A DNA stretch of 64,000 nucleotides from Halichondria panicea (GCF_963675165.1 NC_087378.1:4955205-5019204), one strand, 5' to 3'. Shown: positions 24,101-32,866, counted from the first letter of the stretch. Notes: generated by a model not told the origin, from the letters alone. A program made the numbers and translations.

Positions 24101-24145
24101 TCCTCCTGTATCAGTTGATGCTTTTCCTTTCTTTCCTTTGAACAT
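3433..24145 (-). CDS. SPAG17: SPAG17/PF6-like central-apparatus protein, N-terminal exons (partial)
   Basis: Product: the cilium/flagellum central-pair projection protein SPAG17 (PF6 in Chlamydomonas), a C1a scaffold needed for axoneme motility. Six exons were read by splice sites and phase: 24062-24145 (start ATG, 28 codons), 17756-17896, 12245-12349, 4238-4369, 3619-3688 and 3433-3549. All introns are GT-AG, exons 1-4 join in phase 0 and 5-6 in phase 1. The joined roughly 215 residues align end to end, without a missing exon, with the vertebrate N-terminus: DEWQASLVFLV matches NDWQASIAFVV, HPPLLSRLLKYAVLKKK matches the LPLIGKLLKFQLLQIK block, and a Lys-rich linker leads to LMVKRGEEDGDLKYI, matching LKRRGEDDHTNRYI. 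The start MFKGKKGKAS is the first in-frame ATG of exon 1. Introns 1-3 (6.2, 5.4 and 7.9 kb) are filled with transposons. No stop or frameshift is seen in the exons. The gene continues off the left edge. Confidence 0.9.
4749..5495. mobile_element. MULE-like element, TAGCCTC family copy 1
   Basis: The ends are TAGCCTCG and GAGGCTA, flanked by the perfect 9-bp repeat CAAAAAGTG (4740-4748 and 5496-5504). Removing it restores the RecQ element arm (GGGGAACAAAAAGTGTAGGG). The interior is itself a partial foldback: CAGGCCTTACTTTTTCTT near 4762 pairs with AAGAAAAAGTAAGGCCTG near 4848. The right part shares the CTCTCCTTTTTC/GAAAAAGGAGAG motifs with the copies at 20109 and 41379. No ORF. Confidence 0.85.
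5498..5662. repeat. Array of palindromes, left subterminal block
   Basis: Consecutive inverted units of the type GTGTAGGGGTAC...GGTCCCCATATA|CATGGGGAACAAAGAGTG, alternating with GGCCGCTCTTTGTCCCCC. Each unit can fold back on itself through CCCCATATATATGGGG. The matching block lies at 7030-7300. Confidence 0.85.
5870..6809 (-). pseudogene. RecQ-like helicase/PHD remnant with B-box-like N-terminus
   Basis: Reading on the minus strand from 6809: a zinc-finger-like segment with CDHCRSVAQLYCPTCC spacing (B-box-like). After an apparent intron or gap comes FSKHFKKVDIKPWQLSVIKA and a Walker A motif QPTGSGKSLCYQFP, typical of the RecQ helicase N-lobe, with TIVIIPTISLILDQ following as motif Ia. After about 100 residues of helicase (SKIAEGHYDIV, near 6270) the sequence jumps to an unrelated C-terminal part that ends in a cysteine cluster (LHCTCRKPYTKGNKMAAC) resembling the start of a PHD finger. 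Motif II and all later helicase motifs are absent, so an internal deletion has fused the two ends of a longer transposon gene set. It lies inside the TIR element and in an intron of SPAG17. Not functional as a helicase. Confidence 0.75.
7030..7300. repeat. Array of palindromes, right subterminal block
   Basis: Four to five units such as GTGTACCCCTACACTCTTTG followed by GTCCCCATATATATGGGGAC, in inverted arrangement to the block at 5498-5662. Part of the RecQ-remnant element. Confidence 0.85.
7331..8770. other. SPAG17 intron, no gene; dispersed repeat copies
   Basis: No coding exon seen. Positions 7900-8090 hold a minus-oriented copy of the repeat also found at 17945-18340, 47960-48060 and 57950-58262 (GGACCAAATGAGTTATT ... 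CAAGCAATCC-type blocks). Short reiterated phrases (GGCTACTATTTGAGAGCGGC) at 8350-8700 suggest older degenerate repeats. Confidence 0.4.
9038..9111. repeat. (CA)n microsatellite
   Basis: ACACACGC variants pass into pure CA. It sits at the end of a degenerate R1 copy (8770-9125), as at the other R1 copies, whose tails carry CA/TG runs. Confidence 0.95.
9603..11330 (+). repeat. R1 dispersed repeat: two end fragments plus a near-full copy
   Basis: R1 is a repeat of about 870 bp whose one end is AGTGTTGCAAGC..GTGCTAATGCCTCTCGCCATG and whose other end is TACCGTATCCCTCGTGCGGC then GCCTCGAGGCATAAT, usually next to a CA run. Here two end fragments (9606-9670, 9716-9780) precede a near-full copy (10023-11330). 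That copy is interrupted by the MITE at 10289-10554 and has an internal tandem duplication (GAAGCTTTAGTTTGCTAATC at 11050 and again at 11159). No long ORF. The transposition class is unclear. Confidence 0.75.
10289..10554. mobile_element. 266-bp MITE with CAGGAGCCCATAA ends and 7-bp TSD
   Basis: The terminal inverted repeats start CAGGAGCCCATAAATAAGAG and end with the reverse complement. Perfect 7-bp repeats TCTATAT lie at 10282-10288 and 10555-10561. The uninterrupted R1 copy near 50770 has only one TCTATAT at this place, so it serves as an empty site. An isolated similar end is at 61465-61490. Confidence 0.9.
11575..11820 (+). repeat. R1 partial copy
   Basis: Contains the R1 segment GCTAGCACTTTAGTGCA ... 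AACTCGAGAAAAAGGCTTTAG ... GAGCAGTTACAGCTGGAACAGACACACACA. The end with GCCTCGAGGC is missing. Confidence 0.7.
12760..13355. mobile_element. Foldback element with ~130-bp nearly identical arms
   Basis: 12760-12890 (GGGGAAGAGTAGGG ... GTGGGTTGGTATAGTC ... ACCAGTTGGGTCCAGCACT) is repeated in reverse complement at 13216-13355 with very few differences and a spacer of about 325 bp. The spacer has no convincing ORF. High arm identity suggests recent insertion or arm conversion. Superfamily unknown. Confidence 0.8.
14018..14946 (+). pseudogene. Accessory protein of IS630-type element A (PB1-like, SHOCT-like C-terminus)
   Basis: Exon 1 is 14018-14089 (MAHSGYVTITPITVSS...). A GT-AG intron follows to 14151, then an exon opening with RPQYTVTIQSQQ. 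A segment near 14250-14450 reads as basic residues followed by FGYIELGHGN..W..NDDLKDMY and ILLWAQ, the pattern seen in element B (FDVGYVEGSSVVRIRNRRDLEEVW..MLWCDG), and resembling a PB1/ubiquitin-like fold. Next come a basic stretch (TRKRAHTPDEETAKRTR), WAHLIQMKK..CPPN..F, and a C-terminal helical motif QQLLQLHELLEKGGINKQQY, like the SHOCT domain (leucine-rich helix, G-I/V turn, acidic/aromatic helix). Frame changes near 14430 and again before 14800, plus a stop at 14698-14700, show decay. It converges on the transposase at 14921-15929. Function unknown; a DNA- or protein-binding partner of the transposase is inference. Confidence 0.65.
14921..15929 (-). pseudogene. IS630/Tc1-type DDE transposase, element A (decayed)
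   Basis: The N-terminus is MAPYSQDLRWRVVWQRLALD, a helix-turn-helix of the IS630 type (NISVGTAHNIFKLFEATGDV). After frameshifts, a DETG motif (first catalytic Asp) can be read near 15480, and YHNCSIHRVQEVQELL with LPPYSPDLNPIELTFSYIK nearer the end. The second catalytic Asp, expected before NCSIH, reads as His, so the catalytic triad is broken. If it were Asp the spacing to the final Glu would be 34 residues (DD34E). Several frameshifts. The 3' end overlaps the end of the convergent accessory gene by about 26 bp. Confidence 0.8.
16160..16830 (+). repeat. Dispersed repeat shared with 24590 and 26230
   Basis: Segments CTGAAGAACGTG.GGAGAAG..GAACAA (16390, also 24610) and TACTATACTGTCTGTGCTA ... 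GTTTGCTCCCACTGTTTGGC (16670-16800, also 26240-26360, reversed near 9890-9925). No gene seen between 15960 and 17170. This is inside SPAG17 intron 2. Confidence 0.6.
17171..17213. repeat. (GAGAGG)n microsatellite
   Basis: About seven perfect GAGAGG units. Confidence 0.95.
17945..18340 (+). repeat. Dispersed repeat copy with G and C homopolymer runs
   Basis: Begins TTGCCCAGTGAGTGGGCAGA, also at 47970 and, reversed, at 8075. It shares GTGCATTATGCC / GGCATAATGCACTGGGATTA with 57950-58262. Runs of G (18265-18280) and C (18316-18329) lie close together and could pair. It starts about 50 bp upstream of SPAG17 exon 2. Confidence 0.65.
18834..18964. mobile_element. Foldback mini-element (TAGACACTGTTT ends)
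   Basis: TAGACACTGTTTAGGAAGTT ... CATGATTTAGAAG is repeated in reverse complement (CTTCTAAATCATG ... AACTTCCTAAACAGTGTCTA) with a loop of only about 60 bp. A second copy is at 48442-48572. Both lie near a TACTATGGGACTTAGTATAC palindrome (18625, 48660), so they may be parts of one larger family. Confidence 0.75.
20109..21355. mobile_element. MULE-like element, TAGCCTC family copy 2
   Basis: The ends are TAGCCTCCTTCGCAGCC and the weaker inverted ACGAAGGAGGCTA, flanked by perfect 9-bp repeats GAAAATAAT (20100-20108, 21356-21364). Without the nested MITE (20152-20675 plus its 7-bp duplication) the element is about 716 bp, close to the 740- and 747-bp copies. Subterminal CTCGTCTACCA repeats are present. 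No transposase ORF, hence non-autonomous. Insertion in R1 is confirmed by the empty R1 copy near 50520. Confidence 0.9.
20152..20675. mobile_element. 7-bp-TSD MITE family, copy 2
   Basis: Ends CATAGATAGAGTAGAAGAGG and reverse complement; 7-bp repeats GTCACAC at 20145-20151 and 20676-20682. The sister MULE copy at 41379 lacks it (CTTTATCACAGAAGAG), giving an empty site. Its interior matches copy 3 at 44788-45321 in inverted orientation. Confidence 0.92.
21459..22496 (+). pseudogene. Accessory protein of IS630-type element B (PB1-like, SHOCT-like C-terminus)
   Basis: An open frame of about 200 residues starts at 21459 (or MLIMEPGQPS at 21498). It holds VLVKVASKDG ... MFTVRDLD ... CEDLKDAIKRQL ... 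FDVGYVEGSSVVRIRNRRDL, which looks like a PB1-type ubiquitin fold: a basic start, a helix, then a Y-x-x-G..V-I-x-x-x-x-D-L block. Following the frame change near 21980, a basic QESRKRPRSDG stretch and KWAKMVASGM..DNPPNTTMF can be read. A second shift near 22280 restores the frame ending LYMQLNELQNLKQSGVLTDE and a final helix, which is SHOCT-like. Element A carries the same order of parts. There is a TAA near 22128. No known family recognised for the whole protein. Confidence 0.65.
22680..23527 (-). pseudogene. IS630/Tc1-type DDE transposase, element B (one frameshift)
   Basis: Starts MPIPYSLDLRWRVIWLHLAH with a helix-turn-helix (DISHQVSLSESTVYRYINAF). After a single-base frameshift near 23270 it continues MFGVTVSVATICRTLKF. 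The catalytic triad is intact: Asp in WLDETGCDRRN, Asp in VIMDNASIHHVEG and Glu in SPDLNPCEEVF, with 35 residues between the last two. The C-terminus SQVKSIL is short. Length about 280 residues, normal for IS630/Tc1 transposases. It converges on the accessory gene, whose stop is 184 bp away. Clear terminal inverted repeats could not be assigned; the right end is near 23647 and the left near 21431, from the R1 junctions. Confidence 0.88.
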
Positions 24146-24399
24146 TCTTATTTACACAGGAGAGAAGAAAGAAAAACTGGAACCTGGCTCTTGCTGCTAT
24201 AGGTGGGAAGGAGAGAGTAGATAGTACTGAATCACTGGCATGGTAAATAGCACTCAAGGCTAGATATAGGGTCTGGACATTTTACTGGAAAGTCCTTTAA
24301 GAGACTTACATTGTATAACAGGCATGTAATGCTGAAACGTCTTAGATAATAGAAGTATACACCTGACACATAATGTAGGTTAGACACTTTTTTGGAGGT

Positions 24400-24530
24400 A
24401 CAGTATAAATTGCATATGCGACTTCATTATAAACCCAATGGGACTGTGGTATAGTGTAGCACGCAGTATAAATTGTACATGCGACTTCATTATAAACCCA
24501 ATGGGACTGCTGTAGCACAGTGTCATTCAG
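24400..24530. repeat. Tandem duplication of ~65 bp
   Basis: GCGACTTCATTATAAACCCA then ATGGGACTG occurs twice in direct orientation. It lies upstream of the SPAG17 start codon. Confidence 0.85.
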
Positions 24531-26094
24531 GATTTTGAACTATATGGAGCGTGCCGCCGACTAGGGTCCTATAGAGATACAGTTCTCTAGATTAATGATT
24601 AATTGCTGTGCTGAAGAACGTGGGAGAAGTTGAACAACTGCGGCAATGTGCAATTCATATAATGATAATTATGGTCAACAGACACAGAGGGGGCCTTTTG
24701 GCTAAATCAGGTTAAGCCCAACTAAGTAATGCCCCTGCAAGGTCGATTAGCTTGAACCCGTGTCACCATAATTATTGTCATGATCTGGAGACAACAAAGG
24801 TAAAGTGCTAAAGGACACGGGATATATCTATTTAGAGAAGCCTGGCAGTGTTTCTACATGCACACCTAGAGTGACAAATAATTATGATCAAGCTATTATA
24901 TAGCCGGATGTAATCTCCATGTACATAATTATTTTAAACCAGTGGGGTACACAGAGGGTCGCTCAAGCACCCCCACCTAGATTTTGCCTCAGTAGTTTAA
25001 CCATCACTGCACTTGATCGCAATGGTTAGATCATGTGCATGAGGTATCTATGTGCCATAGTGTCCCAAAGCCCGTGAGATGAGGGACACTATAACCTTAT
25101 GGCTAAGTTAGCCATAATAATAAGTCCTAAAAGAAGCGCCAACCATTGTTGGAATTATTTTTTTCTGGTGCTTATAAAAAGGCTTCTTTGAGACATTCAA
25201 GACAATCATCATGCATCTTTTGACCCGGCCTTCATACTTCTAAACAGTTGTCTAAATGAATGTTGTTCACGAGTCACTCAGTTCTCAACGGTGCAACTAG
25301 CAAGTGAAACTGAGCTAGACCACGCCCATTTTCTCTATACTAGCTGTAGAACATAAGCGCCAGCTGGGCTGAACGCAATTTTGTGTTCTAAAAGATGCGC
25401 CACTCAGAAGTGGAATTAATTTTTTTCTGGCGCTGTTAACTACATCAATTACAGTACTTCAAACTCTTACACAGGACCAGTTATTATGCCTCCCTTCAAC
25501 ACCTCTCAGCTTAAATCTTAAGTCGTAGGAGTAATGTTTCTCCCTCTGTGTCGGTATCTCTCTCTATGCCATCATATTATTCTATACTGCTATGTTTGCT
25601 TGCAATAGCCTCGAATCCAGGCCAATTAAAATATGGCCTGGTATCTATTGCATGGGTGATAGTGCACGCATGTGCAAACTGAGTTCCCCAGAATTTGGGG
25701 AATTCATTGTACAGTTGTACATTAGTAAACCTTTGTAAAATTATACCGTAAACTAGTTTGTTTACTAGTTTTTTCCGTATTAATATTTTGTCTCCTGTGA
25801 AGCTGTGGCTTATGCCCTCCATTTGCGTTGTCGAAGGCTTGGGTCTCCCCCCTCTAAGATCTGCATTAGTACTGCTATAATTCTGATAACTTCGCCCCTC
25901 CTACATTTTTTAATTGTCCAATTCGCCCCCCCCCCTGATCCAAAATCCTAGATGCAGCCCTGCTTGCACACTAGTCTGAAGCCAGAAGAGGCTCTCATCT
26001 ACCTCTACGATGGTAGTATGGTCGCAGTTGGAACCACAAAGTCAAATAGTCTGGGATTTCCCACCCCCAGCCAAAATTTCCCTCCCAGGAAATA
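24531..26094. other. Upstream of SPAG17, no gene seen
   Basis: No convincing exon. A GAAGAACGTGGGAGAAG fragment of the 16390 repeat lies near 24615. Two AAG(A)GCGCC..TTTTTTTCTGG(T/C)GCT blocks lie at 25130 and 25395, possible arms of a degenerate element. Confidence 0.4.
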
Positions 26095-26968
26095 TAAAAA
26101 CGAGTGGTGCCAGCTGCGTTGTGCTAATGCTTCTCGCCGTTGTCTTGCTTTCGCTCAAAAACTATTATACAAATGTAGGAGAGGAACTGAATGGAAAACA
26201 GGTATTTTCTTCTCAGTTATAGATAGATATACACTGTCTAGATACTATACTGTCTGTGCTATACTACTGTCTGTGCTTATAATTATACTGTCTGTGCTTA
26301 AATTCTCACTCCGTGCCTTTGACACAGGTTTGCTCCCACTGTTTGGCTACAGGCCATTTAAGCAGTTGCTTTGGATATACATAATAATTATGTTATCTAT
26401 TGTTACCAGACTTGTGTACGTGCATCTTTAATATCTATAATTATGGTATCATTGTCGTGTTTTGTGGCTTACCGGTATGCAGTATACCAGGACCTCAAGA
26501 AAATGATTCTGCCACTGGATTCTCTATTAAACACGTGGGAATGAGCGCGCATGCGCATTACATCCACAGGAATAATTATTAAAGGGGGTGTCAGCAAAGA
26601 GATCAAGTTCACAAATGGCTACTATAGCTAGCTGCTCTTTTCTGACTCTTGTAGCTAGCGCTTTAGTGCAAGGCTAACTCATATGTTGAATATAAAGTTT
26701 GTGCGAATAGATGATGCTATGAAAGATTCTGAAGAGACTGCACCAGCCTTCATTGTGAGTCAAACTAGCCATAACTCGAAAGAAGCTTTAGTTTGCTAAT
26801 CCACGAATCAAAATCCAAGAGAATGTGGCTAAAAGCCTATAGAAGCTGTTAGTTTTCGTCGCATTGCAACCATTGAGCAGTTACAGCTGGAATACACACA
26901 CAGACAGACAGAAGACACACACACAGTCAGCTTTACCGTATCCCTCGTGCGGCTACGCCTCTAGGCAT
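26095..26968 (+). repeat. R1 copy
   Basis: Starts with GCTGCGTTGTGCTAATGCTTCTCGCC and ends CGTGCGGCTACGCCTCTAGG then CATAATAATG, with the inner AACCATTGAGCAGTTACAGC and CA run. Carries the 16670-type segment (26230-26365) as an insert or variant. Confidence 0.75.
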
Positions 26969-27558
26969 AATAATGACCTTATAGCTAGAAATTTCTGCGG
27001 CCCAAAAATTCTGCAAGATTCTGCAAATGAAATAATTATTATCCGCAAATGCTTATTAGCCACGCCTAATTTAACAGTTGAAAGTTTATCCGCAGAAGGT
27101 CTTTTTACCTATTTGCAGAATATTTGGGCCATAGAAGTTTCTGGCTATACGGTACGTCAAAATATGACTTTTCTCTAATAGAGTAAATTAAATGTATGGT
27201 TTTTAGCTTTAGCATTTTTCTTCAGTTTGTAGATTGAAAGGAGCAAGAACTCTTCGAGTCGCCCTCAGGATTATCATGAACTGCTGGTAGGTAGGTCACT
27301 GTTTAGAGTTTTTGCGGTAAAGTTGTGCCGTCTAGTTAGCGTACAGTAAGCTTCCAATTATAGAACCAGCCTCGGTTAAGACGTCCTCTTTTATAAATAG
27401 TTACTTATGAGCAATACAACATTATAGACACATAAAAAAACAACAATTATGTCTTTCTTTCTCACGAAATCAAAAAATAAAAACTCATGAATAATTCATA
27501 GCAAACATTGCATCGTAACCTTAATAACAAGTGTTACTGTCATAAAATCTTGATATAA

Positions 27559-27861
27559 CCGTACTTATTCGATTTAAGACGACCCTCCAAATATATGACA
27601 CCCTCGATCTACTTCTAAAAGTAGCGACTGCTGCGTGAACAACTATTTTTTATATCGCGTCCTAGAAAAACCATAGCCTCGGTTCCAAGCCGTTAGCAAT
27701 TTAAGTGGCCTGTAATCGAGGGAGAATAGTAGAGTAACCTCCAATTTTAGATGCGACCCTCTAAATATGCGACACCAGGACGTACTTCAACACCATTTTT
27801 CAACCTCCAAAAGAAACGACCTCTGGCTATGTAAGTATCGCCTTAAATCAAATAAGCACGG
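27559..27861. mobile_element. MITE with CCGTACTTATTCGATTTAAG ends
   Basis: The left end CCGTACTTATTCGATTTAAG pairs with right end CTTAAATCAAATAAGCACGG; 303 bp. Interior blocks (GACCCTCCAAATATATGACACC, GTAGCGACTGCTGCG) recur near 42450-44000, 44405-44600, 48200-48430 and 49985-50030, so this is a multi-copy family. Confidence 0.85.
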
Positions 27862-28492
27862 TATGGTGAGTAATGAATGGCCTCCCTCCCGCGTGGAATT
27901 CTGAATTAAAGTTACAGGATCAAACAATTTGCCTGGCCTAATAATGATACATAAAATCAAGAGTAGATAAGATACTCTTGATAAATACATACATATCCAG
28001 TATTTTAATTAACGTGAGTTGTTGGCATAATAACTGAATTAGCTGTAGCAATACCTCACCTGTTTTTTAATAATAAGAATGTACGACAGAGTTCGAGTCA
28101 GAGATCCTGTCCGTGTACCAATGTTGTGCAGCTAGTTACCATGGTCACAGCCTAAGCCTTGTTCCCAGGCCGATTTGTCTCCAATTGAACGCTAGGTCCC
28201 AGGCCGATTTTTTTTAATAGAACGAAGCCGCTGAGAAAGGCATTCAAGGGGCTGGAGTCGAGGCTAGAGACAGATATGATCTGCCTGGGGAAAAGGGTCA
28301 TCACTTTAGTTTGAATTTGATTTTGTGGTCAGCCCAACCCACCAACTTAGCTTGATTTGATCGCCGCCCCCAATGAAGACTTCTTTGGGGAGGGCAGTGA
28401 CCAGACTAGCTTAGAAGATGGACGTGGGACAATGGTTGTGCACACCCACGTACGTACGTCACACACACATAGACCACACATAGACACACACA

Positions 28493-29047
28493 TAGACTCG
28501 CCAGCCAGCCCTTCCTCGGGGTAAGGGACTGGTGGATTGCATATCTGAGAGTTGTGCCGATGTATGACATCATCATGTGGTTTGTAATGTCTGACATGCG
28601 TGGGTTGCAAATGGCTAATAAGCTCCCCTTGCTTAGTTTGTGACAGAGAAACCAAGAAACTATGAGAACTGGTGGTAGAAGGCTACTGTCAAGCCCTTTC
28701 CATTCCCACATACTTTCAGACTGGAAAGATTTTCTCCAATGTAAGACAAGTGGTGCAAATCATCTACATACTAAAGTCACTGGAGGATTTGTCTCAATTG
28801 CAGCTTGATTGATAAGCTCTGCTTGGTCGCTTAATCTTGCACTAGCACAGTCTAGTCTTGCTCATCCATTATTTTGTTATTATCATGCCACAAAGAAACT
28901 AACTGAGCGGTACTGTGGGCGTAAGAATGTCACATGACATTGATACTGCACTCTGATTGGTCATTACCAGATTCAGGTAGTGGCACAACTCTCAGATAGG
29001 CAATCCACCAGTCCCTTACCCCGAGGAAGGGCTGGCTGGCGAGTCTA
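28493..29047. mobile_element. Foldback element, TAGACTCGCC ends
   Basis: TAGACTCGCCAGCCAGCCCT and about 45 further bases recur inverted at the right end (GGGCTGGCTGGCGAGTCTA). It is inserted in a CA-rich stretch, so the target duplication cannot be defined. The TAG...CTA termini resemble the MULE-like elements here. Confidence 0.75.
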
Positions 29048-29236
29048 AACACACACACACACTAACCAGTCGATTATGCCTTGCTGCTTTCCCTCGATGG
29101 AAGTATGTGTGGCCTTTAAAATCTGTAGCTGGTCTAAACCTTCAATTTGAAAGGCAATAATAACAGGAAGGTTTCCATAATTATGCTGACTCAACGAATA
29201 TTGACACTATTTGTTGCTGACTCAGCACTCTATATG

Positions 29237-29666
29237 AGGGGTCCAACACTGTAATTTTTAGCGTACAAGATTTCAAAATCTCGAGATTTCACAAAGATTT
29301 CAGAGATTTCAAAGATTTCAGAGATTTCACAGAGCATCACTGGGGTTGAAGATTGAAAGTTCTACCGTCATTCAACACTTGCACTAGTCATGCACCTCGG
29401 TCATGGATGCACTAGCACTTGCACTAGCACTTGCACTGTGAGCAGATGCAATCAAGGAATAGATGGGCGTGCCCGTCCCCTTTTTGTAGGCAGACCACGC
29501 CCATCTAGTCAAGGCCATGACACTGAGATTACAATAAGATTACGGAAAATGAGGTCAAAGGTGGGATTTCAGAGATTTCAAGATTCGGGATTTCATGAGA
29601 TTTTATGAGATTTCAAAAGATTTCAAAAGTAGGTGTACAAGATTTCACGGAGTGTCGGACCCCTTG
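29237..29666. mobile_element. MITE with GGGGTCC ends and apparent 12-bp direct flanks
   Basis: Inner ends GGGGTCCAACACT and AGTGTCGGACCCC. The 12-bp GCACTCTATATG lies on both sides (29225-29236, 29667-29678). The interior is rich in AGATTTCA repeats (29265-29330, 29565-29640). Confidence 0.75.
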
Positions 29667-30603
29667 GCACTCTATATGCAATTTTAAATCAGCTAGCTAG
29701 CTACAGTCATGTAGTTCTAGCAACTCTTCAATCTATGGTTCTAGTGAGGCAGAGCTCATGTCAATGATTCTTCCAGAGACACTAGACTCATGCATATAGA
29801 TCTACACTACTGTGGACTAGACTCATCTACTTGTAAGAAGGTAAAAGGTATATAAAAAGGAGGAACCTCAGTCTGACTTTATCAATACCTGCTTCTATAC
29901 AACCAACTACAGGTAGTACTGTACTGTATGTAGGTGGCTGTTGATTATGTCAAGAATTGCCAGCATGAACTCGTGAGCATCTTCTTGGTTTATACCTGTT
30001 TGGAGCGTGGTATGACTATCCTATATAGCCGAATGTCTTTTTCTATCGCTATATAGGGTTGGACAGAAGGGTTATGGCTGCCAGTGATGCATCTCAATAA
30101 AAAAGTAAGCAGCTTTTTATTTTATTCTAATAACAATTACTATCACTTTTCAGCTGAGAGTTTTCAGCTGAGAGTTTCCAGACGGAAGAAACGTGGGATA
30201 CATGCAGCCTCACTATACATGATAACTTTTCACTTCACTTCACTTCCCTGAACATAATTTCTGTTACAAGTTTTACATCGAATGTGCATGAATAGTCTCT
30301 GTACCATGACTGGTATAATCAATGAAACTTGGAAGCAAAGCATGTGTTTCAAATGTTTATGCATGCCTCCTCCAACATGCAATATGATCAATACTGAAAC
30401 CATAATTATGAACCACTAACTCAGCCATAATGTATTTAATAGGATTGGCTTACATACAGTAAATTTATAAGGCTCTTGATAGCACCAGGGGCACTCCAGA
30501 GGGCCAGGGAGCACTCTCTTGTGCTCCTGATAGTACAAGAAAATATATAGAGGGCGAGCATAATTCGAAAGTGCCAAGTCAGCATATGGAAACCTGCTGA
30601 GCT

Positions 30604-31798
30604 GGCACACCCTTTTACATTGAAGTCATTGTAAAATCAATGTGTTTTGCAGCCTCTGCATTCTGCAATGCATGTGCTATTATTCTAAATGAAGGAAGTT
30701 AGTGAAATATTGAAGTAAGAGCTACACAATGGTTTTTGTCCCAGAGAGTTTTTGTCAACTGTCAGTGAGCTAGCTGGTCTTGAAGATACCTACTATACAC
30801 ACAGTAAGTGCAGTAGTAGTAGATCTAAGAGGTAGTCTAATGCTCAAGGGATGATGGAACATCTTATATACATAGTAGGCATCTGCAGAATTGTGTAGAG
30901 GAGATGTTCCACCATCTTGGAGCATTAGTTTACCTCTTAGATCTACTACTACTGCACTATACTGCACTTACTGTGTATATAGTAGGTATCTTCAAGACCA
31001 GCTAGCTCACTAGTCTCGAATACCCGCCTCAACCTAAAAGCTTGAGTCTGGTCAAACTCACATTGAGGTTTGGTTCAAGTGTGTCCAGGAATTTCTTGGA
31101 CATTTAATTGACCACAAGTGGGTGTGGAACATGAAAAAATTATAGTCTACATGAATATCATTATAGCTAACCGCCACGGCAGCATGGATTGTAGAAAGAA
31201 TTAGCCCCTGACAGAAGGCGACGTAGGAAAATTCATGGAGAGAGTTGTAAGGATGTGATACTAGAACTCTCCAGACTAGCAACAGGACCTTTGGCAATTG
31301 GAACACCTTGTCGAAATTAACAGCCTAAATGCTCATTTATGTGAATGTGACCCTCGACCATGGTTTCATGGCCCTCTAGCTCTGTGCAATGATGGCTTCA
31401 AGCTCAGTGTTTTTCTCGTAGGCTTTCAACTCCTAGCCTTAATTTATACACTGTCTGATATAGCCCTCTGTGTATGTTCTGTCCCTAACATGCGGTGGCT
31501 TGTGGCTTTATCACTATGCTTGTGGGCGTGTGCCCACTTGACTTTGCTGACTGTGCAGAACAAAGTTCATATGTGAGTTTGACCATAGATTCAATCTATG
31601 GTTTGACCAGCTTTTAGGTTGAGGCGGGTATTAGAGACTACTAGCTCACTGATAATTGACAAACATCTCTGGGTGTAGCTCTTACTTCAATATTTCACAA
31701 ACTTCCTTTATTTAGAATAATAGCGCATGCATTGCAGAATGCAGAGGCTGCAAAAACGCATTGATTTTACAATGACTTCAATGTAAAAGGGTGTGCCA
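30604..31798. mobile_element. Long foldback element, interrupted
   Basis: Left arm from GGCACACCCTTTTACATTGA to about 30885 pairs with right arm 30900-31010 plus 31650-31798. The right arm is split by a MULE-like element. No ORF of interest. Confidence 0.8.
31011..31640. mobile_element. MULE-like element, TAGTCTCGAATACCC ends
   Basis: Ends TAGTCTCGAATACCCGCCTC and GAGGCGGGTATTAGAGACTA, with perfect 9-bp flanks CTAGCTCAC (31002-31010, 31641-31649). 630 bp, no ORF that looks real. The 9-bp duplication is typical of Mutator-like elements. Confidence 0.88.
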
Positions 31799-32608
31799 GG
31801 ACTACCAAGGGGACACAGTAGGATACACAAAAGATGAGTTATGTCTGGAGAAAGTAATAATTATTAAACTTAGCTTGGTGTAGATGGAAGCAGTAGCCAA
31901 CAGACAATGGCTGAACAGGAGACACTTGAAAAAAAGTACAAAGTCAACAGGCTTCCAGAGCCAATCGTACTACGGTGGCCCTGAGCGCTACTCTAGTTGG
32001 TAGTTCATACTTGATAGTTCAAATGCGTAGTTGGTAGTTCGCAGTTGCTACTTGATAGTTCAAATGCGTAGTTGGTAGTTCGCAGTTGCTACTTGATAGT
32101 TCAAACATGTAGTTGGCAGTTGGCAGTTGGTAGTTCGCAGTTCGCAGTTGGGAGCTGGTAGTTGGTAGTTGGCAGTTGGGAGTTGGCAGTTGGTAGTTGG
32201 CAGTTGGGAGTTGGTAGTTGGCAGTTTGTAACCTTTAAACTATGCAACAATAATTAACCTGCTTTTAAATTATGATACTACCGATATCTAGCTGGCCTAA
32301 GTCTAAGACGCCAATATTAATCTTATATGTACACATAATTAATTAATATAATTAATCTTATATGTACACATCTAGGTAGGGAGATCATTTTACGGTTAGG
32401 CGAACAACTAGTTGTTCGCCTAACCTAAATAGTTGTTCGCCTAACCGTGATAAAAGCGAAAACTCGGCCTGGGATCGAGGCTACTATATTCCCAGATCCC
32501 AGCAGGGAGGGGGGAATTATAGAAACAGGTTTTGCATGGCACTTTTAGATTATATTGAGGCTATTTAAAGTTATGGTTAAAAGATTAGAGGCAGTGCAAA
32601 GATCTATA

Positions 32609-32815
32609 TACCGTATAGCGGGTAATTTTCGGGGACAAAATATTCGTGGTTCAGCAATAATTATTGAGACATTTCGTGGGTAATATTTTCGTGGTTGGAA
32701 CTTGCACTACTGCAGGTAAAGGTAGGCAAGGTCACTTCATTCGTGGGTAAATATTCGTGGTCAGAGCTCCAACCACGAAAACCACGAATATTTTGCCCCA
32801 CGAAAATTACACGCG
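32609..32815. mobile_element. MITE with TACCGTATAGCGGGTA ends
   Basis: TACCGTATAGCGGGTAATTT opens the element; the right end is a decayed inverted copy (ACGAAAATTACACGCGC). Related copies are at 51637-51811 and 57189-57383, with a fragment at 40670-40702. The matching place in copy 2 (near 35905) lacks it. Confidence 0.8.
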
Positions 32816-32866
32816 CTAACTGCAAAGTTTAAAGGTCACGAACTACCAACTGCCAACTGCCAACTT

